From the NCBI GenBank assembly GCA_007833815.1, contig CP033464.1:2846001-2910000 (forward strand): DNA of 64,000 bases. Reading direction: 5' to 3'. Under the pieces are notes generated by a model. The model ran no database searches, was not told where the DNA came from, and was given only the letters and a program-made list of their open reading frames with translations. This stretch comes from Brevibacillus laterosporus. Its GTDB lineage: Bacteria > Bacillota > Bacilli > Brevibacillales > Brevibacillaceae. The position numbers were made by a program, and so were the translations under genes. Shown here piece after piece: positions 35,828 through 48,300 of the stretch (the stretch's first letter is position 1; the number at the start of each line of letters is the position of its first letter).

Positions 35828-38800
35828 ATCCAAAAATCGATTTTGCAAACAGTCCATTTTTTGTAAATAATCAGATCACCGCATGGCAACGAGGAATAAT
35901 CCCACGTCGCGCAGGTGTCAGCTCATTTGGCATGGGTGGTACCAATGCCCATGTGATTCTAGAAGAAGCACCAAAAGCCGTCAATTACCCTGAGAATCGT
36001 GATTGGAAGCTACTAATGCTTTCAGCTAAAACCGAAACTGCCTTGAAAAAGGCGGCAGAAAATTTACAGAGCTATCTAAATGCCAAGCCTGACGTAAACC
36101 TTTCAGATGTTGCCTATACATTACAGGTTGGACGCAAAACCTTTCCATATCGAAAAGTGATTGTGGCAAATCATGCCCAAGAGGCGGCTGTGTTGCTTGG
36201 TCTCCCAGATATGGATAAGGTGATGACCAAACAAGTTGCCAAGCGTAATCGTTCTGTTACGTTTATGTTTTCTGGACAGGGTTCACAGTACATCAATATG
36301 GGGCTCAGGTTGTATCAAAAAGAAGAATTATTCCGTACTATCGTGGATACCTGCTCTGAATTACTCAGACCTATAATTGGCTACGATATACGGGAAATCA
36401 TCTATCCGTCTGAACACAAAATGGAATGGGCGTCTGAAATGTTGACGCAGACGGAAGTGACACAGGTTGTTCTCTTTACGGTGGAATATGCTTTGGCGCA
36501 AACATTAATGAAATGGGGTATACAGCCACAGGCAATGATCGGTCACAGCATCGGTGAATACGTTGCAGCTTGCATAGCAGGTGTGTTCTCACTAGAAGAT
36601 GCGCTAAAACTGGTGACGATGCGAGGCAAACTCATGCAGTCAATGCCAACAGGGGCGATGCTCAGTGTACGACTCACCGAATCAGCTCTTCTTCCGCTTA
36701 TTCCTGCGGATGTGTCACTAGCCGCAGTAAATAGCTCAGCCTTATGTGTCGTTTCAGGAAGTCATGAAGCGATTGAGACATGCAAAGCATTGTTAATAGA
36801 AAAAGGAGTAGAGCACAGTCAGTTGCATACTTCTCATGCTTTCCATTCAGCGATGATGGAGGGAATATTGACTGAGTTTGAATCGGTGGTTCGCACGATT
36901 GAACTTCGTGAGCCGAAGATTCCCTATCTCTCTAATGTGACAGGTACTTGGATTTCTATAGAGGATGCGACTGACCCCATGTATTGGGTGAAGCATTTGC
37001 GAGGAACGGTTAAGTTTGCTACAGGTGTCAAGGAACTGTTGGACAACGAGCAAGCCATGTTTATTGAGGTAGGGCCAGGGCGCGTACTCAGCATGTTTGT
37101 TCATCGACACGCCGACAAAAAACCGAACCACTTTGTCACCAACTTGCTACCTCATCCACAGGAACAAATTGCTGAAGATTTGCTTTTTTATAGAAAAATA
37201 GCTCAGTTATGGCTGGAAGGTGTACAGATAGATTGGCGTGCATTCTATGAAAATGAACAGCGGAGAAGAATTCCGCTTCCTGCTTATCCGTTTGAACGGA
37301 AACGCTTTTGGACGTGGACGGAAGCTACTCCTACCTCCAGTAAAGCTCATAATCTTTTGCAAGAAAACGTGATTGGCAAAAAAACGAATATAGCAGATTG
37401 GTTTTATGTACCCTCATGGGAACGAGTCAATTTGCCTGAAGTTGAAGAAAATCGTCTCGCTTTGGAATCCGTGCTAATTTTTGCAGACGAAACTTCGATA
37501 AGCCAGTGTTTGCTAGAAAAACTCCAGCAGACAAACTCAAATATTGTCGTTGTTCGTACAGATACTATGTATTGCAAATTAAACGATCGCAGTTTTGCAA
37601 TCCATCCGTGTGAAGCAAGCCACTATGACGAGATGCTCCGTGAGATGAAAGAAACGGGATTTACACCAACCAAGGTGTTGCACCTGTGGAGTTTGAGCGA
37701 GGGAGAGTATCATGGGCTTGATTGGAAACGAGTAGAGCTAACGCTCGATGTCGGATTTTACAGTCTCGTTTCTTTTGCACAGGCTCTCGGTAGACATATG
37801 ATTACCGATCCGCTTGATATTCTTGTCGTGACCAATAACACACAAGAGGTAACAGGGGAGGAAGAGCTACAGCCTGAAAAAGCGACGGTGCTTGGATTTG
37901 TTAAAATTGCACCTTTAGAATACTCCAATCTCCAATGCCGCAATATTGATATTCTATGTACCTCAGAGCCTCGTAAGCAGGAAAAAGTGGTTCAACAACT
38001 ATTAGAGGAGCTGGAGATTGTATCAGAGGATAAAGTCGTCGCCTATCGCAACAATTATCGATGGGTACAGATTATGAAAAAATCATACAGGGAATCTCTC
38101 ATGACGACCCCGCGACTCAAACGGTATGGAGTTTACCTGATAACGGGTGGCATGGGCGGTATGGGCTTTGCCATCGCTAAAGACTTTGCCAAGACCTATC
38201 AAGCCAAGCTGATTCTGATTGGCCGTTCGGAATTTCCGACACGTGAAAAATGGAATAATTGGCTAAACAGCCATGCAGAAGATAACACAGTCAGCCAAAA
38301 AATCAGAGAGATTCTCCTATTGGAAAGCTATGGAGCAGAAGTTTTCATTGCCAGAGCGGATGTATCGAATCAACTGCAAATGGCTGAGGTCATCCATTGT
38401 GCGATTGAGCGTTTCGGTGGAATCAACGGTGTGGTTCACGCTGCTGGAATTGCCGACTATGCAGGATTAATTCAAAATCGGACGCGTGAAACGGTCGAGA
38501 CAATTCTCGCACCGAAGATACAAGGAACGCTTACCCTTGATTATCTGTTGAGTGAACAAAAGCTGGATTTTTTCATCCTCTGCTCCTCCATAGGTAACGT
38601 TTCCTATCATCGCAAGATCGGACAAGTCGCCTATAACGTAGCGAATGAATTCCTTGACGCCTATGCCTTCTATAAAACGGCACGCGACGGCGTTTACACC
38701 GTGGCAATTAACTGGCCTGATTGGCAAGAGGTGGGAATGTCTATTGAGTCGGCAAAATATTGGGCGAAAGCTCTCAACAGTAATGTGGAGGCCATACTCC

Positions 38801-39333
38801 AAGACGGATTGAGTCCATCTGAGGGAGTGGAAGTTCTCAAACGTGCTTTGCACAATTCTTCTCCACAGGTGGTGGTCTCGTCGGAAGACTTGATTAAGAA
38901 GCTTGCTGAAGGCTCTGCACATTTCCAAGCCGTATTGGAAAAAGGACAGTTTTCACGTGAAATAAGTCAGCGTCCAGAACTCTCCACCCACTACGTCGCC
39001 CCGAAGAGTGAAATTGAAGGAAAGCTTGCGAATATTTGGCAAAAGATGTTCGGCATTGAGCAAGTCGGTATACATGATAACTTCTTTGATTTAGGAGCAA
39101 GCTCGCTCGACTTGATACAGGTTAATAGAAGGGTAAAAGAATTGCTCAACCTTGATATATCGGTTGTGACGATGTATGAATACCCGACGATTGCATCACT
39201 TGCCGCTTATTTAAGTCAGGAAATGTCGGCGGATAAACAGGTAACGCGGGAGCAAATAAAATCGGATGAGTTGAACAAATCTAAACAACTCATGAAGAGC
39301 ACAATATTAAAAATGGGGCGGTCCACAAAATGA
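35809..39333 (+). CDS. NRPS-PKS, second part: KS end-AT(malonyl)-KR-ACP
   Basis: 1174 codons; the TTG at its 5' end is not a real start but the continuation of the preceding KS. KS end (NSPFFVNNQ, GMGGTNAHVILEEAP), then AT with FMFSGQGSQ, nucleophile in IGHSIGEYVA (about 244) and HAFHS (about 342), the pattern of malonyl-CoA-specific AT. Then KR with GVYLITGGMGGMG (about 774), Ser in LCSSIGN and Tyr in AYNVAN; no LDD motif is present, so an A-type hydroxyl is more likely. ACP at the end with LGASSLDL (about 1099). The product overlaps the next gene by four bases (ATGA). Confidence 0.92.
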   Translation: MHYNSVNPKIDFANSPFFVNNQITAWQRGIIPRRAGVSSFGMGGTNAHVILEEAPKAVNYPENRDWKLLMLSAKTETALKKAAENLQSYLNAKPDVNLSDVAYTLQVGRKTFPYRKVIVANHAQEAAVLLGLPDMDKVMTKQVAKRNRSVTFMFSGQGSQYINMGLRLYQKEELFRTIVDTCSELLRPIIGYDIREIIYPSEHKMEWASEMLTQTEVTQVVLFTVEYALAQTLMKWGIQPQAMIGHSIGEYVAACIAGVFSLEDALKLVTMRGKLMQSMPTGAMLSVRLTESALLPLIPADVSLAAVNSSALCVVSGSHEAIETCKALLIEKGVEHSQLHTSHAFHSAMMEGILTEFESVVRTIELREPKIPYLSNVTGTWISIEDATDPMYWVKHLRGTVKFATGVKELLDNEQAMFIEVGPGRVLSMFVHRHADKKPNHFVTNLLPHPQEQIAEDLLFYRKIAQLWLEGVQIDWRAFYENEQRRRIPLPAYPFERKRFWTWTEATPTSSKAHNLLQENVIGKKTNIADWFYVPSWERVNLPEVEENRLALESVLIFADETSISQCLLEKLQQTNSNIVVVRTDTMYCKLNDRSFAIHPCEASHYDEMLREMKETGFTPTKVLHLWSLSEGEYHGLDWKRVELTLDVGFYSLVSFAQALGRHMITDPLDILVVTNNTQEVTGEEELQPEKATVLGFVKIAPLEYSNLQCRNIDILCTSEPRKQEKVVQQLLEELEIVSEDKVVAYRNNYRWVQIMKKSYRESLMTTPRLKRYGVYLITGGMGGMGFAIAKDFAKTYQAKLILIGRSEFPTREKWNNWLNSHAEDNTVSQKIREILLLESYGAEVFIARADVSNQLQMAEVIHCAIERFGGINGVVHAAGIADYAGLIQNRTRETVETILAPKIQGTLTLDYLLSEQKLDFFILCSSIGNVSYHRKIGQVAYNVANEFLDAYAFYKTARDGVYTVAINWPDWQEVGMSIESAKYWAKALNSNVEAILQDGLSPSEGVEVLKRALHNSSPQVVVSSEDLIKKLAEGSAHFQAVLEKGQFSREISQRPELSTHYVAPKSEIEGKLANIWQKMFGIEQVGIHDNFFDLGASSLDLIQVNRRVKELLNLDISVVTMYEYPTIASLAAYLSQEMSADKQVTREQIKSDELNKSKQLMKSTILKMGRSTK

Positions 39334-42300
39334 CGAAAAAAGAGGAACAAACTCATCGTACTGGATTGGAAATTGCCGTCATTGGAATCGCAGGTAGATT
39401 TCCAGGAGCTGATAACCTAGAACAGTATTGGGAAAATCTTAAAAATAGTGTCGAGACAATCTCTGTCTTTACCGATGAAGAATTACGTATGGCGGGAATT
39501 GATCCCGCCCTCTTGCAAAAACCAAACTATGTAAAAGCAAAAGGATACATCGAAGACATTGAACTGTTTGATCCTGGTTTCTTCGGTTATTCTCCACGTG
39601 AAGTGGAGATTATGGACCCGCAGATTCGCCTTCTCCAAGAATGTAGTTGGCAAGCGTTAGAGGATGCCGGCTATGACCCGAAATCCTATGAAGGTCTAAT
39701 AGGTTTATATGTTGGGGCGGCATCCAACTACGAGTGGGTGGCACAGTCCCCACTCATGAAAAACGATGGCGGGGCTGAATTACATGAAGCGGGAACGCTT
39801 TGCTACAAAGATGCGATAAGTACCCTTACTTCTTATAAACTAGGACTAAAAGGGCCAAGCTTTACGATGTACACGGCGTGCTCTACCTCTATGCTCAGCA
39901 TCCACTTGGCTTGCCGCGCACTGCTCACTGGGGAGTGTCACATTGCTTTAGCGGGCGGTGTACGTGTCTCATATCCAAACAAAAAAGGCTATCTCTACGA
40001 GCAGGGGCTTACTTCTTCGCCGGACGGACATGTTCGCGCATTCGATGCTGATGCTGGCGGGGCAGTATTTAGTGATGGGGTTGGAATGGTTGTCCTGAAA
40101 CGACTTGAAGATGCGATTGCTGACGGAGACAATATATCGGCTGTGATTAAAGGATCTGCCGTAAACAACGATGGAGCGCGCAAAGTAGGTTACACTGCGC
40201 CAAGCGTAGAGGGACAGTCAGAGGTCATCTTGGCTGCTCAGCATCTTGCGGAGGTGGAGCCAGAAAGTATCAGTTACATCGAAACTCACGGTACGGCCAC
40301 TAACCTGGGTGATACCATTGAATTTGAAGCCCTTAAACGAGCATTTCAGACCGAACAAAAAAGTTTCTGCGGAATCGGTTCGGTTAAATCCAACATTGGG
40401 CACCTTGACACGGCGGCAGGAGTGGCTGGTTTTTTAAAGACAGTACTAGCGTTAAAGCATAAGCAACTTCCACCAACGCTCCACTTTAATCGTCCTAATC
40501 CTAGGATTAATCTTGTGAACAGTCCATTCTATGTTGTTAAGGGGTTGCAGGATTGGGAGCATGAGGGCTATCCACTGCGCGCTGGTGTTAGTGCTTTTGG
40601 ATACGGAGGAACCAACGTTCATGTAATTTTGGAAGAAGCACCTATAATTGAAAGCGAATGTAGTCAAAGCGATCAATACGTTTTTCCATTGTCCGCACGT
40701 TCTTTGACTGCATTGGACAACGCTGCAAATCAGTTGGCGGATTATCTCAGCAATCAACTAAAAGTAGAGTTAGCTGATGTAGCATACACGTTGCAGGTTG
40801 GACGCAGAGAGTTCCCATATCGCAGAGCCATTGTTGCAACCAATCGAGAGGAAGCAATTGATTCGCTTCTAGCAAGAAAAGGTAATGCTACGCTGGCAGT
40901 GGTTCATCAACCTGACGTTATCTTCATGTTTCATAAGCATGGTTTTTCAGATGTTACCTTTTTGCTGGATCTGTATTCATCAGAGCCTACGTTCAAAAAT
41001 GCACTAGATCGTTGCTTCGACCAGGTGCAAATGATTACGGGCTACGACTTACGCAATGTATTGTTTCCACAATATAACCTCGATGATATTGCACTCGTTC
41101 TAAAACAACCAGAAATTTCGGAAGTGGTTTCATTCGTCTTGCAATACGCACTTGCTTCCTTATTTATCGCTCGGGGAGTGGCACCTACGGCGATGATTGG
41201 ATTTGGTATAGGGGAATACGTGAGTGCAGTACTAGGGGAAGTCATGACTCTTGAGGATGTGTTATCCCTAGTTACTGCCCGTGGAAAGGTTATCTATTCT
41301 CAAACGGCGACAGTAGACGACTTCCAGCGATTAGCTCAAGACATACGGTTGCAATCTCCACGACTTCCTTTTATCTCAAGCGTCACAGGTACCTGGATTA
41401 ACGATCAACAAGCAACTGACTATGGCTACTGGGTACGTCAAATTTATGAGCAGGCGGATGAAGGCATAGGTTTAGAGGAAGTAGCGAAAAATGCCGATGT
41501 GTTATTCCTACAATTGTTTGCTTCCAGCGAACAACGCAATCGATTAGCAAAATGTCTTGCCGACAGAGAAGAACGAATCGTGTCTGTAATTGATCAAGAA
41601 GAAGGTAACGGTGAGACCAGTCAGGTCTATCAATCACTTGGCACACTCTGGTCACTCGGAAAAACACCAGAGTGGAAGAGTTTCTATGAAGGAGAAAAAA
41701 GATGCCGTGTACCTCTTCCAACCTATCCATTCGAAAAACAACGCTATTGGCCTGAGCAGAATTCTATTACCACTCATACTGCCATGCAAAAAACACAAAA
41801 GTTGCAAAAAAATGAGAACATGGCGGAGTGGTTCTACCTCCCGACATGGGAACCTTCCACTTTCACAGCGGAAAAAGAGAATAAAGAGAGAAGAAAATAT
41901 CTGATCTTTACCGATGAAGCGGGAATGGGAAATAAGGTAGCCAACCGTTTGAAAGAAACGGGACATCAGGTTTTAACAGTTGAATATGGGGCTGCTTACA
42001 GCAAAAAAACAGAAAGGGAATACGTCATCCAAGCGAGTGAGGAAAATGATTATAAACGGTTGTTCCAAGACCTTCGCAATAATGATAATCTTCCTCAGGA
42101 GATCATTCACATGTGGAATGTGAACAAGGAAGATATAGGCACTGCCTCTATGGAGCTCGGCTATTATTCGCTCATTCACTTAGTAAAGGCAATTTCTGGG
42201 CAAAATATGATCGCTCCACTCCAAATATCCGTAATAACGAATCACATGCAGAAAGTGACAGATACGGATATCGTTCAACCTGAAAAGGCGATGTTGCTTG

Positions 42301-45300
42301 CACCCGTCAAAGTTATACCGCAGGAGTTTCAAAATATCCGGTGCCGAAGCATTGATATGGTGGAGACGATAGAACAAAGCTTGAGCCAGGATGCGGTCAT
42401 TGAACAACTGTTTACGGAGCTTGCTAGCGAGATTGTGGACACAGTTGTTGCGTATCGTAACAAGGAGCGTTACGTGCGCACCTTTAACCAGGTTCCCGTT
42501 GACCAATTAGCTGCAACACTTTCCTTAGGTATCGAGGAAACTGCACCGCAATTGCGTAAACAAGGAGTCTATCTGATTACAGGTGGGCTTGGCGGCATTG
42601 GCACCAAACTGGCCGAATACCTAGCAAAAACCGTGCAAGCAAAACTAGTACTTTTGGGGCGTTCACAATTGCCACCGCGTACAGAATGGGAAACGTGGCT
42701 TGCAAACCACGAAGAAAAAGACGACACAAGCTTAAAAATTCGTCACATCCAGCAGATGGAAGAGTATGGGGCAGAAGTACTCGTAATCAGTGCCAATGTT
42801 GTAGATGAAAATCAGATGCGTGATGTCATTGCTCAAGCGGAAGAGAAGTTCGGTGCAATTCATGGGGTAATCCATGCTGCGGGAATTCTTCGGGTGAAGT
42901 CAGCTCAATGCATGATGGAAAAGATTAGCAAAGAAGAATGCGAGGAACAGTTCCTGCCGAAATTATATGGAACATTGACGCTGGAAAAAGTTCTGCGTGA
43001 CAAACCACTTGATTTCTGCCTGCTTGTGTCATCCTTATCACCGATCCTTGGGGGACTAGGATTCGTGGCGTACGCTGCAGCTAATCTCTATCTTGACGCC
43101 TTTGCTGAAAAGCAGAGTGTATTGAATCCAAACCGATGGATCAGTGTAAATTGGGGTGATTGGCAATACACTGGAAGGGAGTACGAAAAAACTTTTGTTA
43201 GCGAAAGCATCGAACTTCTTGAGATGACCCCTACAGAAGGAACCAAAACGTTCCAATGCGTGTTAGGTCTTGGGGGAGTTCATCAGGTCATCATTTCATC
43301 AGGGAATTTATACAGTCGTATTAACCAATGGATCAAGCTGGAGGCTCTACGCGAAGAAGGGCCGAGTGTGAGTGTTAAAAGTAAAGCCTCAAAACAGCAG
43401 AACCGTATCCGCAACATGGAAAATAAGCTGAAGATTTCCGAAATAGAGCAAATGATTTCCGAAATATGGATGGATTTTTACCGTGTGGATAGCGTTAATC
43501 CAGCAGAAAGCTTCTTTCAATTGGGAGCTACCTCACTAGACATCATCCAAATTCACAATAAGATTGTTAAAACTCTGGAAAGACATATACCAATCGAGGT
43601 AATGTTTGAATTTCCGACCATCGAACTACTGGCTAAACATCTGAGCGGTGGAGAAGCAGTGGAGGAAATGGAGGAAGTTTCGAAAGGAAATAAAAACAGC
43701 ACAAGGAAAATGAGTGGCGATATCGCTGTAATTGGCATGGCAGGACGCTTCCCGGGAGCACAGGATATTTACGCATTCTGGGAGAATCTGAAAAACGGAG
43801 TGGAATCAGTCGTTTTTTTCACTGACGAAGAACTTAAAGAAGCCGGCGTAGACCCCGCTCAATCTAGTTTGCCGAACTATGTAAAGGCCAAGGGCTATCT
43901 TGAAGGAGCCGAGTATTTCGATTCCGCCTTTTTCGACTACACTCCAAAAGATGCTATGTTGATGGACCCTCAGCTTCGTGTTTTCCATGAATGTACATGG
44001 GCGGCATTCGAACACGCAGGTTATAACATTGATTCCTACAAAGGATCTGTCGGGGTATTTGCGGGAGCGTCGCCAAATTTATACTGGCAGGTTATGGCCA
44101 CGTTGGCTGAAGCGAATGAACCATCAGGACAATTCCTCGCATCGCTATTAAACGACAAAGACTCTTTAAGTACACAGATCTCATATAAATTGAATCTCAA
44201 AGGGCCGAGCTCTAACATTTTTACAGGCTGCTCTACTTCGCTTGTATCGATTATTTCTGCTTGCCAAGCACTATCAAACGGACAATGCGATATGGCAATA
44301 GCCGGGGGCATTACCCTTACACAACCGGATAAAGCAGGTTACATCTATGAAGAAGGAATGCTGTTCGCAGTAGACGGGCATTGCCGAAGCTTCGATGAAA
44401 AGGCAAGTGGAATGCTGTTTGGCGATGGAGTGGGTGTCGTTGTCCTAAAATCGTTGGAGGACGCAGTAGCCGACGGGGATTTTATCCATGCAGTAATCAG
44501 AGGATCGGCCATTAACAACGATGGTAATCGTAAAGTTGGCTACACGGCACCGAGCGTGGAGGGACAAGCGGAAGTAATCCGTGCTGCACACTCCAGTGCA
44601 AATGTCGAACCCAATAGTATCACCTATATAGAGACTCATGGAACAGCTACCAAATTGGGTGACACGATTGAGATCAGTGCCTTGAAGCAAGCGTTTAACT
44701 CAGAAAAACGCCAATATTGTGCAATTGGCTCGGTGAAATCGAATGTTGGTCATCTTAACGCTGCTTCAGGTGTGGCTGGTTTTATCAAAGTTGTCATGTC
44801 TATGCAAAACCGTCAAATTCCAGCGAGCTTGCATTTTGAAACGCCGAATAAACAAATTGATTTCGATAACAGTCCTTTTTTCGTCAACACACAGTTGCGA
44901 GAATGGAAATCAGAGGAATATCCGCTACGCGGAGGAGTCAGTTCGTTTGGTATCGGTGGTACTAACGCGCATATTGTTCTTGAAGAAGCATCACCCAAAT
45001 CTATTTCTGGCGATTCCCTACGCGGATGGAAAATGCTCGTCCTCTCCGCTAAAACGGTATCGTCATTGGATCGGATGACACAGAACCTGGGTAACTATCT
45101 GGGTAAACATCCTGACGTCAATCTGGCTGATGTCTCCTATACGCTACAGATAGGCAGAAAACCGTTTAGGTATAGACGCACTGTCCTTTGCCAAAGCGTC
45201 GAGGAAGCAAGTGAACTGCTTCTGTCCATAGACACTCATAAAATAGACACAGTTATGGCAAAGGGAGAAAATCGTCCCGTCGTATTCATGTTCTCTGGTC

Positions 45301-48300
45301 AAGGTTCCCAATATGTCAACATGGGACGGGATCTGTATGAGCAGGAGCCGCAGTTCCGTGCAGAAATGGACAAATGCTTTGCTATCCTTGAACCAATGCT
45401 AGGTTATGACCTGAGAAACGTTTTGTTTCCGACTGCCAACGAGGATGAGGCCAGAACGAAGATTAACAAAAATGAATGTGGCCAACCGTTACTCTTCATT
45501 TTTGAATACGCGCTTTCCCAGCTTCTCATGCAATGGGGGATACAACCGTCGGCCGTAATTGGCTATAGCTTCGGTGAGTATGTGGCTGCGACCATCGCAG
45601 GAGTATTCACGCTTCAGGACGTCTTAAAACTGATTGTTGAACGCGGACGACTAATGAACAAAGTGTCCGGTGCTATGCTAAGCGTGCCGCTAAACGCTAA
45701 AGAAACAAGTGCAAGAATGGCCGATTTTATAACGAAACATAGCGAAGCCGACATTCGTGCGATATCCTTGGCGATTGATAATGGGCCATCCAGCATTGTG
45801 TCAGGATCAGAAAAAGCGATCAAAGAGTTTGAGCTAGAGTTGCGGGCAAACCGCCTGTTGTGCATGCGAGTACCGAGTGAACATGCGGCTCACTCCATTG
45901 TTCTCGATCCAATTCTTGAAGATTTTGAGCAGATGATACGGACAATTCCGCTCCAAGAGCCAGAGATTCCATATATCTCGAATGTGACAGGTACATGGGT
46001 AACAGCTGAACAAGTACAAGATCCGATGTATTGGGTAACCCATATGCGAGAAACCGTGCGATTTGCTGATGGAATTGAGGTACTCAAACAAGATAAGGAC
46101 AGCGTTTTTGTTGAGATCGGACCGAGTAGAGACTTAAGCGTACTGCTCAACCGTTTCTTCGAGGGAGAGCCGGAACGGATTTTGCATACGACCAAACACC
46201 CACAACAAAAAATCTCTGATGTGTATTTCTTATTGACTAAGCTTGCCCGCTTGTGGGCATTGGGAGTATTTGTAGACTGGACAAACTTCTACGCAGATGA
46301 AGAACGTCAACGCATCCCTCTACCAACATATTCCTTTGAACCTACTAGTTACAAGATACAAGCTAATCCGTTTGAATTAAGTCAGAGATTGACTAAAAAG
46401 AAGCCACAGCTTCACAAAAAAGAAAATATCAGCGAATGGTTCTACACACCGCAGTGGTCTTCTGTGCCACTTCGGAAGGCGAAAGGTAGTGAATCGCTAG
46501 CAGAGCAAAGATGGCTAATTTTTGCTGATGAGAGTGGACTAGGTACAAAAGTGGCAACTGGTATTGAAACTGTAGCGAAATCGGTTGTAATTGTCAAAGC
46601 AGGCGAATCCTTCTCAAAATTGGCCGAAAATTGCTATCAGTTGAATCTGAAAGAAGAAGACCACTATTTGAAGCTACTAAGCGAACTTAGCAAGGAAGAA
46701 AAACTGCCAACGCGTATCGCTCATTTTTTAGGAGTTACAACAACGGAGCAAAATGCTGCTTCCAACTTGTCTGATTTCCAAAATCGAGGTTTCTACAGCC
46801 TGTTTCACTTGGTTAAATCGCTTGTCGGCAAGCAGACAAATGATCAGATAGATATCAAGGTAATTAGCAACAATGTTCATGAAATACTCGGCGATGAAAC
46901 ATTGGTTCCGGAGAAAGCCACCGTGCTTGCCACAGCAATAGTTGCGCCACAGGAGTATTCGTACTTGAATTGCTCCCATATTGACATCGTTTCTCCAGAT
47001 ATGGGAAGCAAGCGAGAGGAAAAGCTTGTTGAACAACTAATAGCTGAGTGTTGTGCTCCCTCCTCCGATAAACTTATTGCTTATCGAGGGAAGAACCGTT
47101 GGGTACAAGGCTATGTATCGCATACGATCGACAATGTGATAGAAAATACATCCCCACTTCGCCAAAAAGGCGTTTACCTGATTACGGGAGGTTTAGGCGG
47201 TATCGGCCTTATCCTAGCGGAATACCTGGTTAAGACCGTACAAGCTAAATTAATCCTTACGGGGCGCTCAGGCTTACCTGCTCATGAAGATTGGAAAGAG
47301 TGGTTGGAGACTCATGATGAAAATAATCTAATCACCCAAAAAATCCGCAAACTGGAAGAGCTGGAACAGTTGGGCGGAGAAGTTCTTGTATGTTCTTGTG
47401 ATGTCGCGGATAAAGAGCAAATGCAGGCTGTTATCACACAAGCAGAGCAACTTTTTGGTCCGATTAACGGAGTCATTCACGGAGCGGGTGTTTTGGGAGG
47501 CAACACCTTTAATCTAATCAAGGAACTCCATGTAGCGGACTGTGAAGAACAATTCCATTCCAAAATGTACGGTTTGCGTGTGCTCTCGGAAGTTCTTTGC
47601 GACAAACAGCTTGATTTCTGCCTGTTAATGTCTTCCATTGCTTCTGTATTGGGTGGGCTTGGTTTCACTGCATACTCTGCTGCTAACCTGTACATGGATT
47701 ACTTTGTACAAAAGTATAACAAAGACGCGCTTGTACCGTGGATAAGCGTGAACTGGAGCGACTGGAAATACTGGAATGACGCTGAAAAGGACACAAGTGT
47801 TGGAGGAAGCATCTGGGAACTCTCGATGTTGCCAGAAGAAGGAGTTCAAGCATTCCACCGCATATTGGCCTCAGGGGAAACTTGGATAGCCAACTCTCCA
47901 GGTGATTTACAAGTGCGGATCGACCAGTGGGTTCATCTACAGTCGCTTCGTAGTGAAGAGGAAGATGACACAGATATAACACTGCTCCATGCCAGACCAG
48001 CTTTAATGAGTCCTTATGTGGAACCGCGTACGGAATTAGAAAAAGAGCTGGTTGAGATTTGGCAGAAAATTTTCCGTGTAAATCAAATTGGGATAGAAGA
48101 CGACTTCTTTGAACTTGGCGGTGACTCACTCAAAGGCATTACCCTTGTTTCACGCATTCATAAAGAACTGAATGTGGAAATACCGGTTGCACAGCTGTTT
48201 GATACACCGACCATTGAAAAACTCTCTACACATATCAATAACGCCGAGAGAAGCGGGTACCTTTCTATCGACGTAGCGGCAAAAAAAGAAGCATATGACC

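Noticed and set aside
41590-41966. Overlapping 104-codon frames on both strands inside the megasynthase gene
   Set aside because: They lie in the AT-KR linker of a continuous PKS frame and carry no recognisable motif.
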